A stretch of 64,000 bases of DNA from contig NC_080543.1 in the NCBI RefSeq assembly GCF_028640845.1, positions 7,788,959-7,852,958 of the forward strand, given 5' to 3'. This DNA is from Ahaetulla prasina (taxonomy: Eukaryota; Chordata; Lepidosauria; Squamata; Colubridae). Of this stretch, positions 20,183 through 31,474 are shown piece after piece. A program made the position numbers and the translations under genes. Within the stretch, counting starts at the first letter, position 1. Every line of letters begins with the position of its first letter. The notes beneath the pieces are model-generated. The model ran no database searches, was not told where the DNA came from, and worked only from the letters and a program-made list of their open reading frames with translations.

Positions 20183-20796
20183 GGTTGTGACCTAGGTGCA
20201 AGTAGTTATTACCGGATGCAATCAGTCCTAAACCAACATAGTTTATTAAGAACAGCTGAGAATTGCTTCATTCTCAGCTTAGTCCAAATTAAGTCCAAAA
20301 CAAATCCTTCAGAAAAAGTCCTTTGGCCTTATCACAAACCTTTGTCTTCTTCGGAACCCTGCTAAAGCTTTTCTTGGCAAAGCCCCACAAAGTTCAGAAA
20401 AAGAGACACAGTCTAGAACAAATGTAACATCATTGCTTTCCTAAAAAGAGCCCAAGAGTCATTGCTGCTCTTTTAAACCTTATGGGAGGGGCCAATCATC
20501 TCCTGGCCTTACTCCCGAGTCATCCTTTTTGCTTTAGCTGCTCTTGCCTTCTGGCGGCTGTTCGCATGCGTGCACCAGGAACAGGCTTCTCCTGTTCCTC
20601 TGCCTCTCTGCTGCCTGCCTCTGGAGGCTCCGGAGTCCGTGCATAGCTCCCAGATGGCCCTGGCCCCATCTCTGCCTCCGACACAGAACCCTCGTCTGGG
20701 CCTTCCCCTGACTCCAGGACTGGCCCTTTGTCCTCCCCAGCCTCCTCACTGTCCGACTCCGCTGCCAGCTCCGTGGGCTGCTGGCGGATCACAACA
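20183..20796 (-). mobile_element. Solo LTR, family LTR-B
   Basis: Reverse copy, 614 bp. On the minus strand it starts tgttgtgatccgcc and ends aggtcacaacc. The flanks atcac and accac match at 4 of 5. Confidence 0.85.
20520..20795 (-). pseudogene. LTR-B-embedded reading frame, intact over about 91 codons
   Basis: Best LTR-B frame. It enters at LTR base 2, has an acidic segment ESDSEEAGEDKGPVLESGEG, then EMGPGPSGS, EPVPG-like KPVPGARM, and the basic end RTAARRQEQLKQKG. It has the same order and phase as the LTR-A and LTR-C frames, although the residues differ. Confidence 0.55.
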
Positions 20797-20929
20797 ACCA
20801 CATTGGAGAAGGGCAGAATGAATGAATGAACCAGTGTAGAAGCTTGATTTTATTTGTTAAGAGGCCCAACTCAATCATGGCGACTCTGGGCAGCTTTCCA
20901 AAGTAAAACCCCAATCATAAAATTTTGCA

Positions 20930-21420
20930 AAAAGGCTAGAGATTCTCAGTCATCCAGGTCATGGTTGTCCCAAAGGTGCTTTTTCAGGAGGCAACTGGAC
21001 TGTCTTGTTTTTTCTTTGAAGGCGTTTTGCTTCTCATCCAAGAAGCTTTTCAGTTCTGACAGGATGGTGGGGAATGGAAGGATTTAAACTCCTTGCAGAC
21101 AGCTGGTCATTTGCATCCTTTTAGAGAGTCATTGAGGCCACTTGGAGGTTTATCTGTGTCCCCAGGGTCACCTGAGTAATGCAAATGGTTCCTGTAGTGT
21201 GCAATTTTTTTCCCTCTGGAAATCCATTCTTACTCCCGCACCATTCAAAAGTGTTCATCCCAAATTGTATAGCTAAAATAAAATACAAATATAAATCCTT
21301 CCATTCCTTACCATGCAGTCAGAGCTGAAGAAGCTTTTTGGATGAGAAGTGAAACGTCTTCAGAAGAAAAAACAAGAGAGTTCAGTTGCCTCCTGAAAAA
21401 AACACCTTTGGGATAAAATT
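20930..21420. mobile_element. Element with long (about 95 bp) inverted repeats
   Basis: The left arm 20964-21062 (cccaaaggtgctttttcagg, cttctcatccaagaagc) is inverted at 21318-21415 (gatgagaagtgaaacgtctt, aacacctttggga). A second copy of the right half is at 51840-52097, where the match extends a further 40 bp outward. Class unknown; no coding content. Confidence 0.6.
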
Positions 21421-21478
21421 TGGCAGTTACTAAGATTGTTACTGCAGTACAAGATTGCAGTTACTAAGAAACGGGCCC

Positions 21479-21993
21479 TGTTCTGTCCCCCTCGCTTTAG
21501 TCCGAGTGATGGCTTAATTAGCCGGCACTATCAGCTCTGGCAGCAAACTAGCGAGCGTCTGCCAAGTGTCTCTGTTATCTCCCTTGATGCCGATGAGTCA
21601 ACAAACAGTACTTCAGCTCTAGTCAAGCAGTTGATTTGCCTGCTACGAAGAGGCACAGCAGCTCTTGCTGCTTTTATATCCTGTGGGATGTGGCTCCATG
21701 ACTCACCACATCCTAGGCCTGCCCTACCCCTGCTTCTGTTGTTCCTGCCTCTCCTGCCTACGAAACCTAGGGTCCAGCCAGGCCTGATTGCCATCAGCTG
21801 GGTCTGAAGGCGTGGCCTTTGGGGGGAAGAGTCAGGGAACGGAGGCCTCGTTATCTCCTCCACCTGGCCTGTTTCTGGCTCCTGGAGTTGAGCCAGGGAA
21901 GCCGGTGCTCCTGAGGTAAGTCCTGATGGCCCTTCCCCCTCACTTTCCAAGTCATCTGGCAGGGGGCCCGGCTCGGGGGGCGCAGACACAACA
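21479..21993 (-). mobile_element. Solo LTR, family LTR-A
   Basis: Reverse copy, 515 bp, with a perfect 5-bp duplication ggccc (21474-21478 and 21994-21998). Confidence 0.92.
21800..21992 (-). pseudogene. LTR-A-embedded reading frame, frameshifted
   Basis: The first 60 codons match the other LTR-A frames (ESEGEGPSGLTSGAPASLAQ). A small deletion near 21820 then shifts the frame away from the basic C terminus. Confidence 0.5.
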
Positions 21994-22009
21994 GGCCCCT
22001 TGTCATTCT

Positions 22010-22216
22010 AGTGCTGATTTACCACCGGTTTATCAAATACTTCCTGACAGTGAGAAAAATTACTCAGCGGAACAACTTGCCTCCAGAAGTTGTGAATGCT
22101 CCAAAACTGGAAGTATTTAAGAAGAGGTTGGAAAGCCATTTGTTTGAAATGGTATACTATAGAGTTTCCTTCCTAACGTGGCGGTTGGACTAGAAGACCT
22201 CCAAGGTTCCTTCCAA
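22010..22216 (+). mobile_element. CR1 LINE 3' end
   Basis: cagcggaacaacttgcctcc to gacctccaaggttccttcc, followed at once by ATTCT repeats. Confidence 0.85.
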
Positions 22217-22617
22217 ATCTATTCTATTCTATTCTATTCTATTCTATTCTATTCTATTCTATTCTATTCTATTCTATTAAAATTTGCATTTATATCCCGC
22301 CCTTCTCCGAAGACTCAGGGAGGCTTACACTATGTTAGCAATAGTCTTCATCCTATTTGTATATTTATATACAAAGTCAACTTATTGCCCCCAACAATCT
22401 GGGTCCTCATTTTACCTACCTTATAAAGGATGGAAGGCTGAGTCAACCTTGGGCCTGGTGAAACTTGAACTTGCAGTAATTGCAAGCAGCTGTGTTAATA
22501 ACAGTCTTAGCAGTCTGAGCCACCAGAGGCTATTCTATTCTATTCTATTCTATTCTATTCTATTCTATTCTATTCTATTCTATTCTTCTATTCTACTCTA
22601 CTCTATTCTATTCTATG
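22217..22617 (+). repeat. (ATTCT)n array split by SINE-A
   Basis: ATTCT units at 22217-22279 and 22530-22617 with a SINE between them; the right half degrades to CTACT and ATTCTATG. Confidence 0.9.
22281..22529 (-). repeat. SINE-A inserted in ATTCT array
   Basis: Reverse copy from the L2-like tail (tatatcccgcccttctccga) to the tRNA head (gtctgagccaccagaggc). Confidence 0.85.
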
Positions 22618-22910
22618 TCTAGAAATATACTGCAGAAATATGATGTCAATTAAATGTATTTCCATGCTGAGGCATCCCAAAATCACTAAAGTCATATCTC
22701 TTCAACCAATCCATAGTTCCTCGCCGCATTTTTCAAATAAGCATCCACTCACTGAATATATTATATGATCAGTAGATTTGGGAAGTAGGTATTTAGGTGA
22801 GCGGTGAGGTAGGTGATGGTCATCATTCAATATTAAACTAAGAAGAAACTTGGCTGTAAGAAAATATGATTTCTGTAATAAGAGTTGTCAAAGTCTGGAA
22901 TTCTCTACCT

Positions 22911-23424
22911 CACGGATAGTCAACCATTTTATACCTACCGCCCACTTTTGTATCTCTGTTAGTAGTAAAATTTTCTAACCGCCCACCGGTTCCACAGTAA
23001 TGCGCCATGTATCATCTGCGCATGCCTCTCGCGCATCGTGGATTGGGGTTGGGGGGTAGGTGGCTTCCAGCTCTGCTTGTCTGTTACAGCTGGGTGGTGT
23101 GGGGGGAGACGTGCGAGCTATTCTGGGACGAGGCTCTTTTGCTTGCGGTCGCACTATAGCGCCACTTGGTTTCACTTATGTAACATGAACTAAACATATA
23201 CGCGGGCGATATAAATAGTATATTTTCAGAAATTTAAATTGTCACGGGGAATTTTACGAAAACCTAATGAAAATGTTTTTAAATAATACTATGAATTTTT
23301 TTTTAAAAAGTCAATTAAATTAAAAAAAAGGAAAGTGCTTCAGTATCGGACAAAACCCCTACCGCCCATCATGAAAGCTGGAACAGCCACTAGTGGGCAG
23401 TAGGGACCAGGTTGACTAACACTG
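22911..23424. mobile_element. hAT-c non-autonomous element
   Basis: Second copy of the 3656-4165 family, 514 bp, with nearly the same interior. Flanks ctctacct (22903-22910) and ttctacct (23425-23432), 7 of 8. Confidence 0.9.
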
Positions 23425-23499
23425 TTCTACCTGATTCAGTTGTTTCAGTTACAAATTTTCACAGTTTCAGTCGCAAATTGATTTCCGTGGACTTTACAT

Positions 23500-24080
23500 C
23501 ATACTTAAGTGGTCTGCAGAGGGGGCGTGCATAAGTGCACTAACGTGCCTATTGTCAGGAGTGCTATTCAGCAGGTTCTAGCAGGTTCTGGAGAACTGGT
23601 AGCGGAAATTTTGAGTAGTTTGGAGAACTGGCAAATGCCACCTCTGGCTGGCCCCAGAGTAGGGAAGGAATGGAGATTTTGCAATATCCTTTCCCAAGGA
23701 CTGGGGAGGGAATGGGGATTTTACAGTATCCTTCCTGCAGGAGTGGGGAGGGAATGGGAATTTTACAGTATCCTTCCCCCAGGAGTGCGGAAGGAATGGA
23801 GATTTTGCAATATCCTTCCCCTGGAGTGGGGAGGGAATGGAGATTTTGCAATATCCTTCCCCCAGGAGTGAGGAGGGAATGGGGATTTTGCAGTATCCTT
23901 CCCCCGCCCCGCCCACCACACCACGCCCACCAAGCCATGCCCACAGAACCAGTAGTTTAAAAAAAAAATTGAATTCCGCCACTGCCTATCATCCTCGTCG
24001 TTGTATTTTTATTCTCTTATTCTTGTTCATGTTTTTGTTTGTCACATTCCGATAAATAAATAAATAAATTAAAAAAAAAA
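23500..24080 (+). mobile_element. LINE-R 3' end, split by hAT-b
   Basis: Left piece gggggcgtgcataagtgcac matches the 3' region of LINE-R at 44291. After the hAT-b, cctatcatcctcgtcg and an aaataaataaataaa tail complete it. Confidence 0.65.
23556..23984. mobile_element. hAT-b variant with 42-bp minisatellite
   Basis: Ends caggagtgctattcagc and gaattccgccactg; flanks cctattgt and cctatcat, 6 of 8. The interior 23655-23905 holds about six 42-bp units (gaatggagattttgcaatat plus ccttcccccaggagtgggga). Confidence 0.75.
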
Positions 24081-24084
24081 CCAT

Positions 24085-24690
24085 GTTTTCAACAGTGGGA
24101 AATACATCATTTTTTGCTCCGTGAATGAAAGGATTAAGATTTGCCGCCAATAAAAAAAAAATGCATCTTTTTTTTTCTTTTCCTTGTTTTCCTTTTGGGA
24201 GGTGTCCAGAATTGCAAACCATTGGTGGGTTGCCTAAATGATCATTTCTCCCTCCCCCACTCCATTTTGCTAGCGATTTCCATTATCCAGGGATTTGACA
24301 TTAAGTGTTTCACATAATGCCAGCTTGCCGGGGGGGGGCGGGGGGGGGCTTTGCTCTTAGGGAAAATAAATACTTTTAATTTCCCTGGCATTGAGTAACT
24401 GTCTACTCAACAATGGCTTGAGCATCGGGGCGTTCGCCTGAGAAGCTGTATACCTTTTGGTGATTATTGCTTATTTGAAGACAGTTTAATTAGCTGACCT
24501 TTTCGGGGTCTCTGGAAAGACCATTAATTGCTTTCATTATTTGGGTCCTTCCTTCCAGATTCCCCCCGCCCCCCCGCAACTATTTATTGATTCTAATTCC
24601 TTTGGCGACTAGCTTCATTTCTGGATCATTTTGCTTACTGGTAAAAGTTTGAATTTTTTAAATGTGTTTTTTGATCTTCTGCCCATTGTT
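24085..24690. other. Repeat-free island, candidate conserved noncoding DNA
   Basis: Contains G-runs at 24331-24348, gtttaattagctgacc and ccattaattgctttcatt. No gene. A G-quadruplex is possible at the G-runs. Confidence 0.3.
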
Positions 24691-24694
24691 TAAT

Positions 24695-24724
<30 letters not shown>

Positions 24725-24725
<1 letters not shown>

Positions 24726-25400
24726 GAGTTGGAAGGGACCTTGGAGGCCTTCTAGTCCAACCCCCTGCCCAGGCAGGAAACCCTACACCATCTCAGTCAG
24801 ATGGTTATCCAACATTTTCTCAAAAATTTTCAGTCTTGGAGCATTCACAACTTCTGCAGGCAAGTCGTTCCACTTATTAATTGTTCTAACTGTCAGGAAA
24901 TTTCTCCTTAGTTCTAAGTTGCTTCTTTCCTTGATTAGTTTCCACCCATTGCTTCTTGTTCTACCCTCATGTGCTTTGGAGAACAGCCCGACTCCTTCTT
25001 CTTTGTGGCAACCCATGAGATATTGGAACACTGCTATCAGGTCTCCCCTAGTCCTTCTTTTCATCAAACAAGGCGTACCCAATTCCAGCAACCGTTCTTC
25101 ATATATTTTAGCCTCCAGTCCCCTAGTCATCTTTGTTGCTCTTCTCTGCACTCTTTCTAGAGTCTCCACATCCTTTTTACATCGTGGCAACCAAAACTGA
25201 ATGCAGTATTCCAAGTGTGGCCTTACCAAGGCATTATAAAGTGGCACTAACACTTCACGTGATCTTGATTCTGTCCCTCTGTTTATGCAGCCAGGAACTG
25301 TGTTGGCTTTTTTAGCAGCTGCTGCACACTGCTGGCTCATATCTAAATGGTTGTCCACTAGGACTCCAAGATCCTTCTCACAGGTACTACTATTGAACAT
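24725..25400 (-). mobile_element. CR1 LINE, 5'-truncated
   Basis: Reverse copy with complete 3' end (agagttggaagggaccttgg) next to an AAC run at 24697-24725. It extends upstream to the [14 protein letters not shown] segment. Confidence 0.92.
24783..25400 (-). pseudogene. CR1 reverse transcriptase C-terminal fragment, open
   Basis: About 205 uninterrupted codons from [20 protein letters not shown] through [18 protein letters not shown] and [16 protein letters not shown] to [15 protein letters not shown]. The catalytic FADD box lies upstream of the truncation. One of the least damaged CR1 copies here. Confidence 0.75.
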
Positions 25401-25481
25401 AACAATAACACTTAATAATAATAATAATAATATTAATAACAATAGCACTTAGGCTTATATACCGCTTTCTAGTCTTTACAG

Positions 25482-25870
25482 TGTCAGTGTTCCAGGAAAA
25501 AAAAACCAAGTAAAAACTCCGAAGCAAGCATCTTTTAATGTTCTATTTACTAGGATAGGTAAACTGGCACATCTGGGAAAACCCAATTCTGAGAGGTCCG
25601 GGTTTTCCCTCAGTAAATTGAAACCCCCCCAAAACCATCCCCTCACTCCTCAGTCGATCACATGCTCCAGTCGTCAACCGTCCCATCTCGAGACAGTCCT
25701 CCGACCACTCCTTCTCCAGATGCAAGATCGGCCTGACCTTGACCAACAGGAAGAATGCTATTACGTCTAAAGACAACCCCTCTACTGAATCCCCCCCCCT
25801 CCTATTTTCCCACACATGAGAAAGTGGCAGCACGGAAGCTTTCGGCTTAATATGGCTTCCAAAGCTGACA
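25482..25870. mobile_element. Solo LTR, family LTR-D
   Basis: A 389-bp unit starting tgtcagtgttcc and ending aagctgaca, with perfect 5-bp TSD tacag (25477-25481 and 25871-25875). The orientation is uncertain. It is unrelated in sequence to A, B and C. Confidence 0.8.
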
Positions 25871-25893
25871 TACAGCCCTCTCTAAATGGTTTA

Positions 25894-26240
25894 AAGATAA
25901 AGATAAAGGTTTCCCTCGCACATACGTGCTAGTTGTTCCCAACTCTAGGGGGCAGCGCTCATCTCCGTTTCAGAGCCGAAGAGCCAGTGCTGTCAGAAGA
26001 TGTCTCCATGGTCATGTGGCTGGCATGACTCAATGCCAAAGGCGTATGGGACGCTGTTACCTTCCCACCAAAGGTTGTTCCTATTTTTCTACTTGCATTT
26101 TTTACCTGCTTTCGAACTGCTAGGTTGGCAGAAGCTGGGACAAGTCACGGGAGCTCACCCCGTTACTACGGATTCAAACGGCTGAGCTGCCGACCTTTCA
26201 ATCGACAAGCTGAGCGTTTTAGCCCCTGAGCCACCGCATC
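25894..26240 (-). repeat. Sauria-type SINE, full-length
   Basis: The minus strand begins with a tRNA-like head (ggtggctcaggggctaaaac), continues cccagcttctgccaacctag and caaaggcgtatg, and ends in the Bov-B-like tail gcgagggaaacctttatctt. TSD ctctaaatggttta / ctctaaacagttta with two mismatches. Sauria SINEs are mobilised by Bov-B LINEs, a fragment of which is at 60105. Confidence 0.85.
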
Positions 26241-26527
26241 CCTCTAAACAGTTTACAGAGTCAGCCTCTTGCCCCCAACAATCGGGGTCCTCATTTTACC
26301 CACCTCGGAAGGATGGAAGGCCGAGTCAACCTTGAGCCTGGTGAGATTCAAACTGCCAAATTGCAGGCAACCGGCAGTCAGAAGAAGTAGCCTGCAGTAT
26401 TGCACTCTAACCACTCCGTCACTGCAGTTCTAAATACAAACTTTTCTCTGGATAATGTCCGGAATTATTCTATTTCTTTTTCTTTCTTTCTTTCTATTTT
26501 TTTTTTTTTTGCAGTTAGGCAATGACA

Positions 26528-27438
26528 TAGGTAGTCTTCGACTTACGGCCATTCACTTAGTGACTGTTGAAAGTTCAATGGCATGGGGAAAAGTGACTTA
26601 TGACCATTTTTCACACTTACGACCATCGCAGCATCTCCACCATGGTCACATGATGATAATTTGGAGGCCTGGCAACTGGCATGGATTTATGATGGTTGCG
26701 GTGCCCTGGGGGGGGGGGTGTATCTCGTGTGATCAACTTCTGCGACCTTCTGATAAGCCAAGTCATGGAGGAAGCCAGATTCACTTAACATCGGTGTTAC
26801 TCATTTAACGGCTGCAGTGATTCGCTGAAAACTGTGACAAGAACAGTCGTAAAAATGGGGCAAAATTCACGGAACAACTGTCTTGCTCAGCGGTGGAAAT
26901 TTTGGGCTCGATTGCGATCGTAATAATAATTGCTACCAACCTGCCTTCCATGGAGGACCTGTATACTGCACGAGTCAAGAAGAGGGCCGTGAAAATATTT
27001 ACAGACCCCTCGCATCCTGGACATAAACTGTTTCAACTCCTACCCTCAAAACGACGCTATAGAGCACTGCACACCAGAACAACTAGACACAAGAACAGTT
27101 TTTTCCCGAAGGCCATCACTCTGCTAAACAAATAATTCCCTCAACACTGTCAGACTATTTACTGAATCTGCACTACTATTAATCTTCTCATCGTTCCCAT
27201 CACCAATCTCTTTCCACTTATGACTGTATGACTGTAACTTTGTTGCTGGCAATCCTTATGATTTATATTGATATATTGACCATCATTTGTGTTGTAAATG
27301 TTGTACCTTGATGAACGTATCTTTTCTTTTATGTACACTGAGAGCATATGCACCAAGACAAATTCCTTGTGTGTCCAATCACACTTGGCCAATAAAAAAT
27401 TCTATTCTATTCTATTCTAGTAAGTCGAGGGCTACCTG
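26528..27438. mobile_element. TA-MITE split by L2/Rex1-like LINE
   Basis: Left end taggtagtcttcgacttacg, right end gtaagtcgagggctacctg, with MITE body up to 26920. The LINE entered the right terminus at gtaa/taag. Confidence 0.8.
26925..27418 (+). mobile_element. L2/Rex1-like LINE, 5'-truncated
   Basis: Same 3' end as 5572-6279 (gtccaatcacacttggcc, ATTCT tail). Includes a 70-codon frame with SMEDLYTARVKKRAV and SFFPKAITLLNK, the ORF2 C terminus. Confidence 0.85.
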
Positions 27439-27439
27439 T

Positions 27440-27895
27440 CTTCTGCGGGCCGACACTTGCATTGCAACAGGTTTAAATAAATTAGGGTTTAATTTAATTT
27501 AATTTAAATAAATTAGGGTTCCTTTTTCCATTGTCAGCAGCAAAAGGCTACAGGAGTTGTTGCAAGGTGGTCCAGTCTGGTTAATAGCATGACTGAAGCT
27601 GTAGATTGTTGCAAGTGCTCTTTGGTGTTCCCATATCGGCTTTATAAATGTCCTTCACACCACAAGCTTAATACCAAGCACACACAGATATGCAACTTAA
27701 GCAGGAATTTCCAGCATGTGAGAGAGAAACGGAAATAAACAGAAGAGGACAGAAATAAACCATATTTACACACCATTCAAAAGAGAGAATAAAAAGGCTA
27801 AGAAGGAAGCATAAAGACCGAACACATCCTCTCCAGCAGCCACCTCCCAGAGAAGCAGGGATTAACACCAGACAAACAATCAAGTCAGAAAGCAA
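27440..27895. other. Interval without recognised gene
   Basis: AT-rich run with a doubled aataaattagggttt segment; nothing else recognised. Confidence 0.4.
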
Positions 27896-28039
27896 TACCC
27901 TAATGAGGGGGGGGGAAAACCCACACGATCACCAAATTCCTTTATATAAACAAGGAGTAAACCCCACACTCACTAGCACTGATGTTGTTCCCAAGATGGG
28001 TAATGAAATGCCTGCAAGCAAGCAACCAGACTCGGAGAC

Positions 28040-28243
28040 CACCCAAAAATGCCTATTAGCGCTTAACGATCACAGTGTTTGTTTAACGACTTGTGGTGGT
28101 CACTTATTGATTCATTTAATGACTCCTGAGAAAAAGGTCATAAAATTGGATCCAGTCATGTGATGACCCACTTAACAACCGGCATGATGAACAACTGTAT
28201 AATTCCATTCTCAGTTACAGTCATAAATCAAGGACCATCTGTA
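28040..28243. mobile_element. TA-MITE fragment, diverged
   Basis: Body motifs gcgcttaacgatcacagtg, cacttaacaaccggcatg and end ataaatcaaggaccatctgt. Confidence 0.6.
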
Positions 28244-28283
28244 TTGGGAATCAGAGACTCTGAACGAATAATTCCTGTTAGCC

Positions 28284-28695
28284 CAGTGGTGGGAAAAACT
28301 TATCAGGATGTATAAAATAGATTTATATAGAGCAGTAGTACTATGAAAAAAAAATATGCCATGTTACTTAGGGTTTACTTCAAGGGTCAGGCTCTTTCAC
28401 CTCTCTGCTGCAGCTCCCTGTCACTCAAAATATTCGTCACAACCACCAATGTGTGACACCCGCTGGCACGCAATTTATTGAGCTTTTCAACCCCCGGTAG
28501 GCCAACCATGGATAAATCCAAGAAAAGAAAAGTTTCAGAAGAAAACAGAACATTTAATTCAACTACATATGCTAGTTTTGTGGCCGCTTAAGAAATAGTC
28601 AGGCACGGGAAGGGTTTTGTGACTCCTGATGTTTTCTTTTCTATGGGAAATGGGTCCAAATGGCTCTTTGAGTGTTTAAGGTTGCAGACCCCCTG
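28284..28695 (+). mobile_element. hAT-f remnant with transposase N terminus
   Basis: The right end ggttgcagaccccctg, preceded by ggtccaaatggctctttgag, is a typical hAT terminus. The left end is unclear. The TSD is not resolved. It keeps the first codons of a transposase (next entry), so it derives from an autonomous element by internal deletion. Confidence 0.6.
28508..28591 (+). pseudogene. hAT transposase N-terminal remnant
   Basis: 28 codons from ATG to TAA beginning MDKSKKRKVSEENRTFNS, which resembles the lysine-rich N terminus ahead of the BED zinc finger in Charlie/ZBED-type hAT transposases. The BED finger and catalytic domain are deleted. Resemblance is from memory of the family. Confidence 0.55.
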
Positions 28696-28699
28696 GTTT

Positions 28700-28974
28700 A
28701 GATAATAACAGAATATTTGTCAGGTACAGAGATTCAGGAGCCAGGATAGAGTTCAAAAGTACTGCAAGTTTATTTCACATTAACTATACCAAAGAGTCTG
28801 AACTACTAATGGTGAATTGGCACCAGATAAGGGTCAATGGACTTCAAGGGAGACTGAACGTAGGTCACTTACAGAGGCGTAGAGATTCCAAACTAATGAT
28901 GCATTTGACCCTGCCCTCGGTCTCACCTTTGTCATTTCCTGCGATATTAAATGCAGTTCTTCAGCAGAATATGA
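28700..28974. other. Possible LTR fragment, truncated
   Basis: Starts tgtcaggtacagagattcag with a tttatttcac run, similar in layout to LTR-D and 19284, then is lost at the CR1. Weak. Confidence 0.25.
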
Positions 28975-29317
28975 CGATATGATAGCAGTGTTCCAATATC
29001 TAAAGTTCTTTCACAAAGAAGAGGGAGTCAAGCTATTCTCCAAAGCACCTGAAGGCAGGACAAGAAGCAATGGATGGAAACTAAGCAAGGAGAGAAACAA
29101 CTTAGAACTAAGGAGCAATTTCCTGACAGTTAGAACAATTAATCAGTGGAAGGACTTGCCTCCAAAAGTTGTGGATGCTCCAATACTGGAAGTTTTTAAG
29201 AAGAGATTAAACAACCATTTGTCTGAAATGGTAAAAGATCTCCTGCTTGAGCAGGGGGTTGGACTAGAAGACCTCCAAGGTCCCTTCCCTTCTGCAATTC
29301 TATGTTCTGTGTTCTAG
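28975..29317 (+). mobile_element. CR1 LINE 3' fragment
   Basis: Codes [24 protein letters not shown] residues through LEVFKKRLNNHLSEMV, then the complete 3' end. Confidence 0.88.
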
Positions 29318-29724
29318 ATAAATATATTTTAAAAATGACATCATACCATCTGAACATGCATTCAAGAGAAATACCATTTTTAAGGCCCTGTAGTGATTCC
29401 AACAACTCTTCTAAGCTAATGGCCCATGAAAAATGTGCTAGGATTCTTCTGTTCCGATCAATAACTGTAATCACCGGGACTGGAAGAAATATGTCAAAAC
29501 TGGAACTGCTGGTTCAGACTTCATGACGATGAGGAATTTCTCCTCTTTGTCTTGAAACGGGGAATGTGAGGCCTTGGCAGTTTAAAGTACTTCTTCATGG
29601 CAAATCCGAGCTGCCGAGGTCTGATTAGCAGGTCAACAGGTTTCATTAGAACCTGATTACCCAATTGTCCCTCCATTTTGAAAGGAGCATGAAACTGAGA
29701 GCTAAAAAGCCACAGTAGGTAGAG
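29318..29724. other. Interval without recognised gene
   Basis: Non-repetitive sequence; no supported feature. Confidence 0.4.
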
Positions 29725-29857
29725 ATGATAGACAGATAGTTCAGAGAGAGGGAGGGGGGAAGGGAGACAGAGAGAGAGATAGAGAGACAGAAAAAGAGAC
29801 AGAGATATATAGAGGATAGATCAATAATTAGATACATTGACAGAAAGAAAGAGAAAG

Positions 29858-29921
<64 letters not shown>

Positions 29922-29973
29922 GTAACTTATATAGAGATGAATAGATAGAGATAATCAATATAGGATAGGATAG

Positions 29974-30032
<59 letters not shown>

Positions 30033-30232
30033 GGACGGATGGATGGATGGATGGATAGATGACAGATGGATGGCTAGCTAGCTAGATATGGATGGAGAGA
30101 GTGTGTGTGTTATGAGAGAGTTGTGAAAAAATCAATATAGGATGGATAGATGATGGATAGCTAACTAGCTAGATAGATAGATATGGATGGAGAGAGAGAG
30201 AGTGTGTGTGTTATGAGAGGCTGCAGTTAGCT

Positions 30233-30830
30233 AACCCGGAGGCTGCAGTTAGTCCAGAATGCAGCTGCGCGGGTAATAGTGGGAGCAACTCGTTGCTCCC
30301 ATATAACACCACTCCTGCGCAGTCTGCACTGGCTGCCTGTGGTCTTCCGGGTGCGCTTTAAGATTTTGGTTACCACCTTTAAAGCGCTCCATGGCTTAGG
30401 ACCCGGGTACTTATGGGACCGCCTGCTGTTACCTTTTGCCTCCCACCGACCCGTACGCTCTCACAGAGAGGGCCTTCTCAGGGTGCCGTTTGCCAAACAA
30501 TGTCGGCTGGTGGCCCCCAGGGGCAGGGCCTTCTCTGTGGGAGCCACCACGCTCTGGAACGAGCTTCCCCCTGGTTTACGTCAAGTGCCTGATCTTCGGA
30601 CCTTTCGCCGTGAGCTGAAAACGCACCTATTTATTCAAGCGGGACTGGCCTAAAATTTTATTGGGGTTATTTATATTTTAATATTTTAAATCGTTTTAAA
30701 TTTGGCCACCTTATAATATGTTTGTTTTAATTTCTTTTAATATTTATACTGTGATTTTTACTTGGCTGTACACAGCCCTGAGTCCTTCGGGAGAAGGGCG
30801 GTATAAAAATTGAATAAAATAAAAAAATAA
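30233..30830 (+). mobile_element. L2 LINE, 5'-truncated, inside GATA array
   Basis: Ends in the L2 tail cgggagaagggcggtataaa plus AATAAA repeats. The host motif ttatgagag/gagttgtgaaa continues on both sides, so the L2 is younger than the array. Confidence 0.88.
30279..30653 (+). pseudogene. L2 reverse transcriptase C-terminal fragment
   Basis: 124 open codons: RSLHWLPVVFRVRFKILVTT, FKALHGLGPGYLWDRLLLPF, RAFSVGATTLWNELPPGLR and TFRRELKTHLFIQAGLA. Typical L2 ORF2 end. The catalytic box is absent through truncation. Confidence 0.75.
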
Positions 30831-30860
30831 ATGAGAGAGTTGTGAAATAATCAATATAGT

Positions 30861-30918
<58 letters not shown>

Positions 30919-31008
30919 GATAGATGGATGGCTAGCTAGCTAGCTAGATATGGATGGAGAGAGAGAGTGTGTGTTATGAGAGAGTTGTGAAATAATCAAT
31001 ATAGGATG

Positions 31009-31063
<55 letters not shown>

Positions 31064-31086
31064 GATAGATAGATAGATGATAGATC

Positions 31087-31215
31087 AGTGGTTCCCAACC
31101 TTTTCTTGTTTGAGGCACAACCTTTTCTTGTTTGAGGCACCCTTGGAAAGCCTTTCAAAAGTTCCCGGCACCCTTATAAGGAAATAGATATTTAAAATCT
31201 CCGTAGCTCAAAAGT
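31087..31215. mobile_element. hAT-g fragment in GATA array
   Basis: Begins cagtggttcccaacctttt, a hAT-type terminus, with an internal 22-bp direct duplication (caaccttttcttgtttgagg). The other end is replaced by GATA repeats. Confidence 0.6.
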
Positions 31216-31216
31216 T

Positions 31217-31259
<43 letters not shown>

Positions 31260-31390
31260 GATAGATAGATAGATGATAGAAAGATGGATAGATGATGGAT
31301 GGATGGCTAGCTAGCTAGATATGGATGGAGAGAGAGAGAGTGTGTGTTATGAGAGAGTTGTGAAATAATCAATATAGGATGGATAAATAG

Positions 31391-31474
<84 letters not shown>

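Larger units (their letters stand above)
25405..26424 (-). repeat. SINE-A subfamily, split by LTR-D and a Sauria SINE
   Basis: Left tail aatagcacttaggcttatat and right head (gcattgcactctaaccactccg) belong to one reverse SINE, with 25482-25870 and 25894-26240 as insertions. Confidence 0.75.

Noticed and set aside
24331..24348. G-quadruplex promoter
   Set aside because: G-runs exist but there is no gene nearby to support a promoter call.
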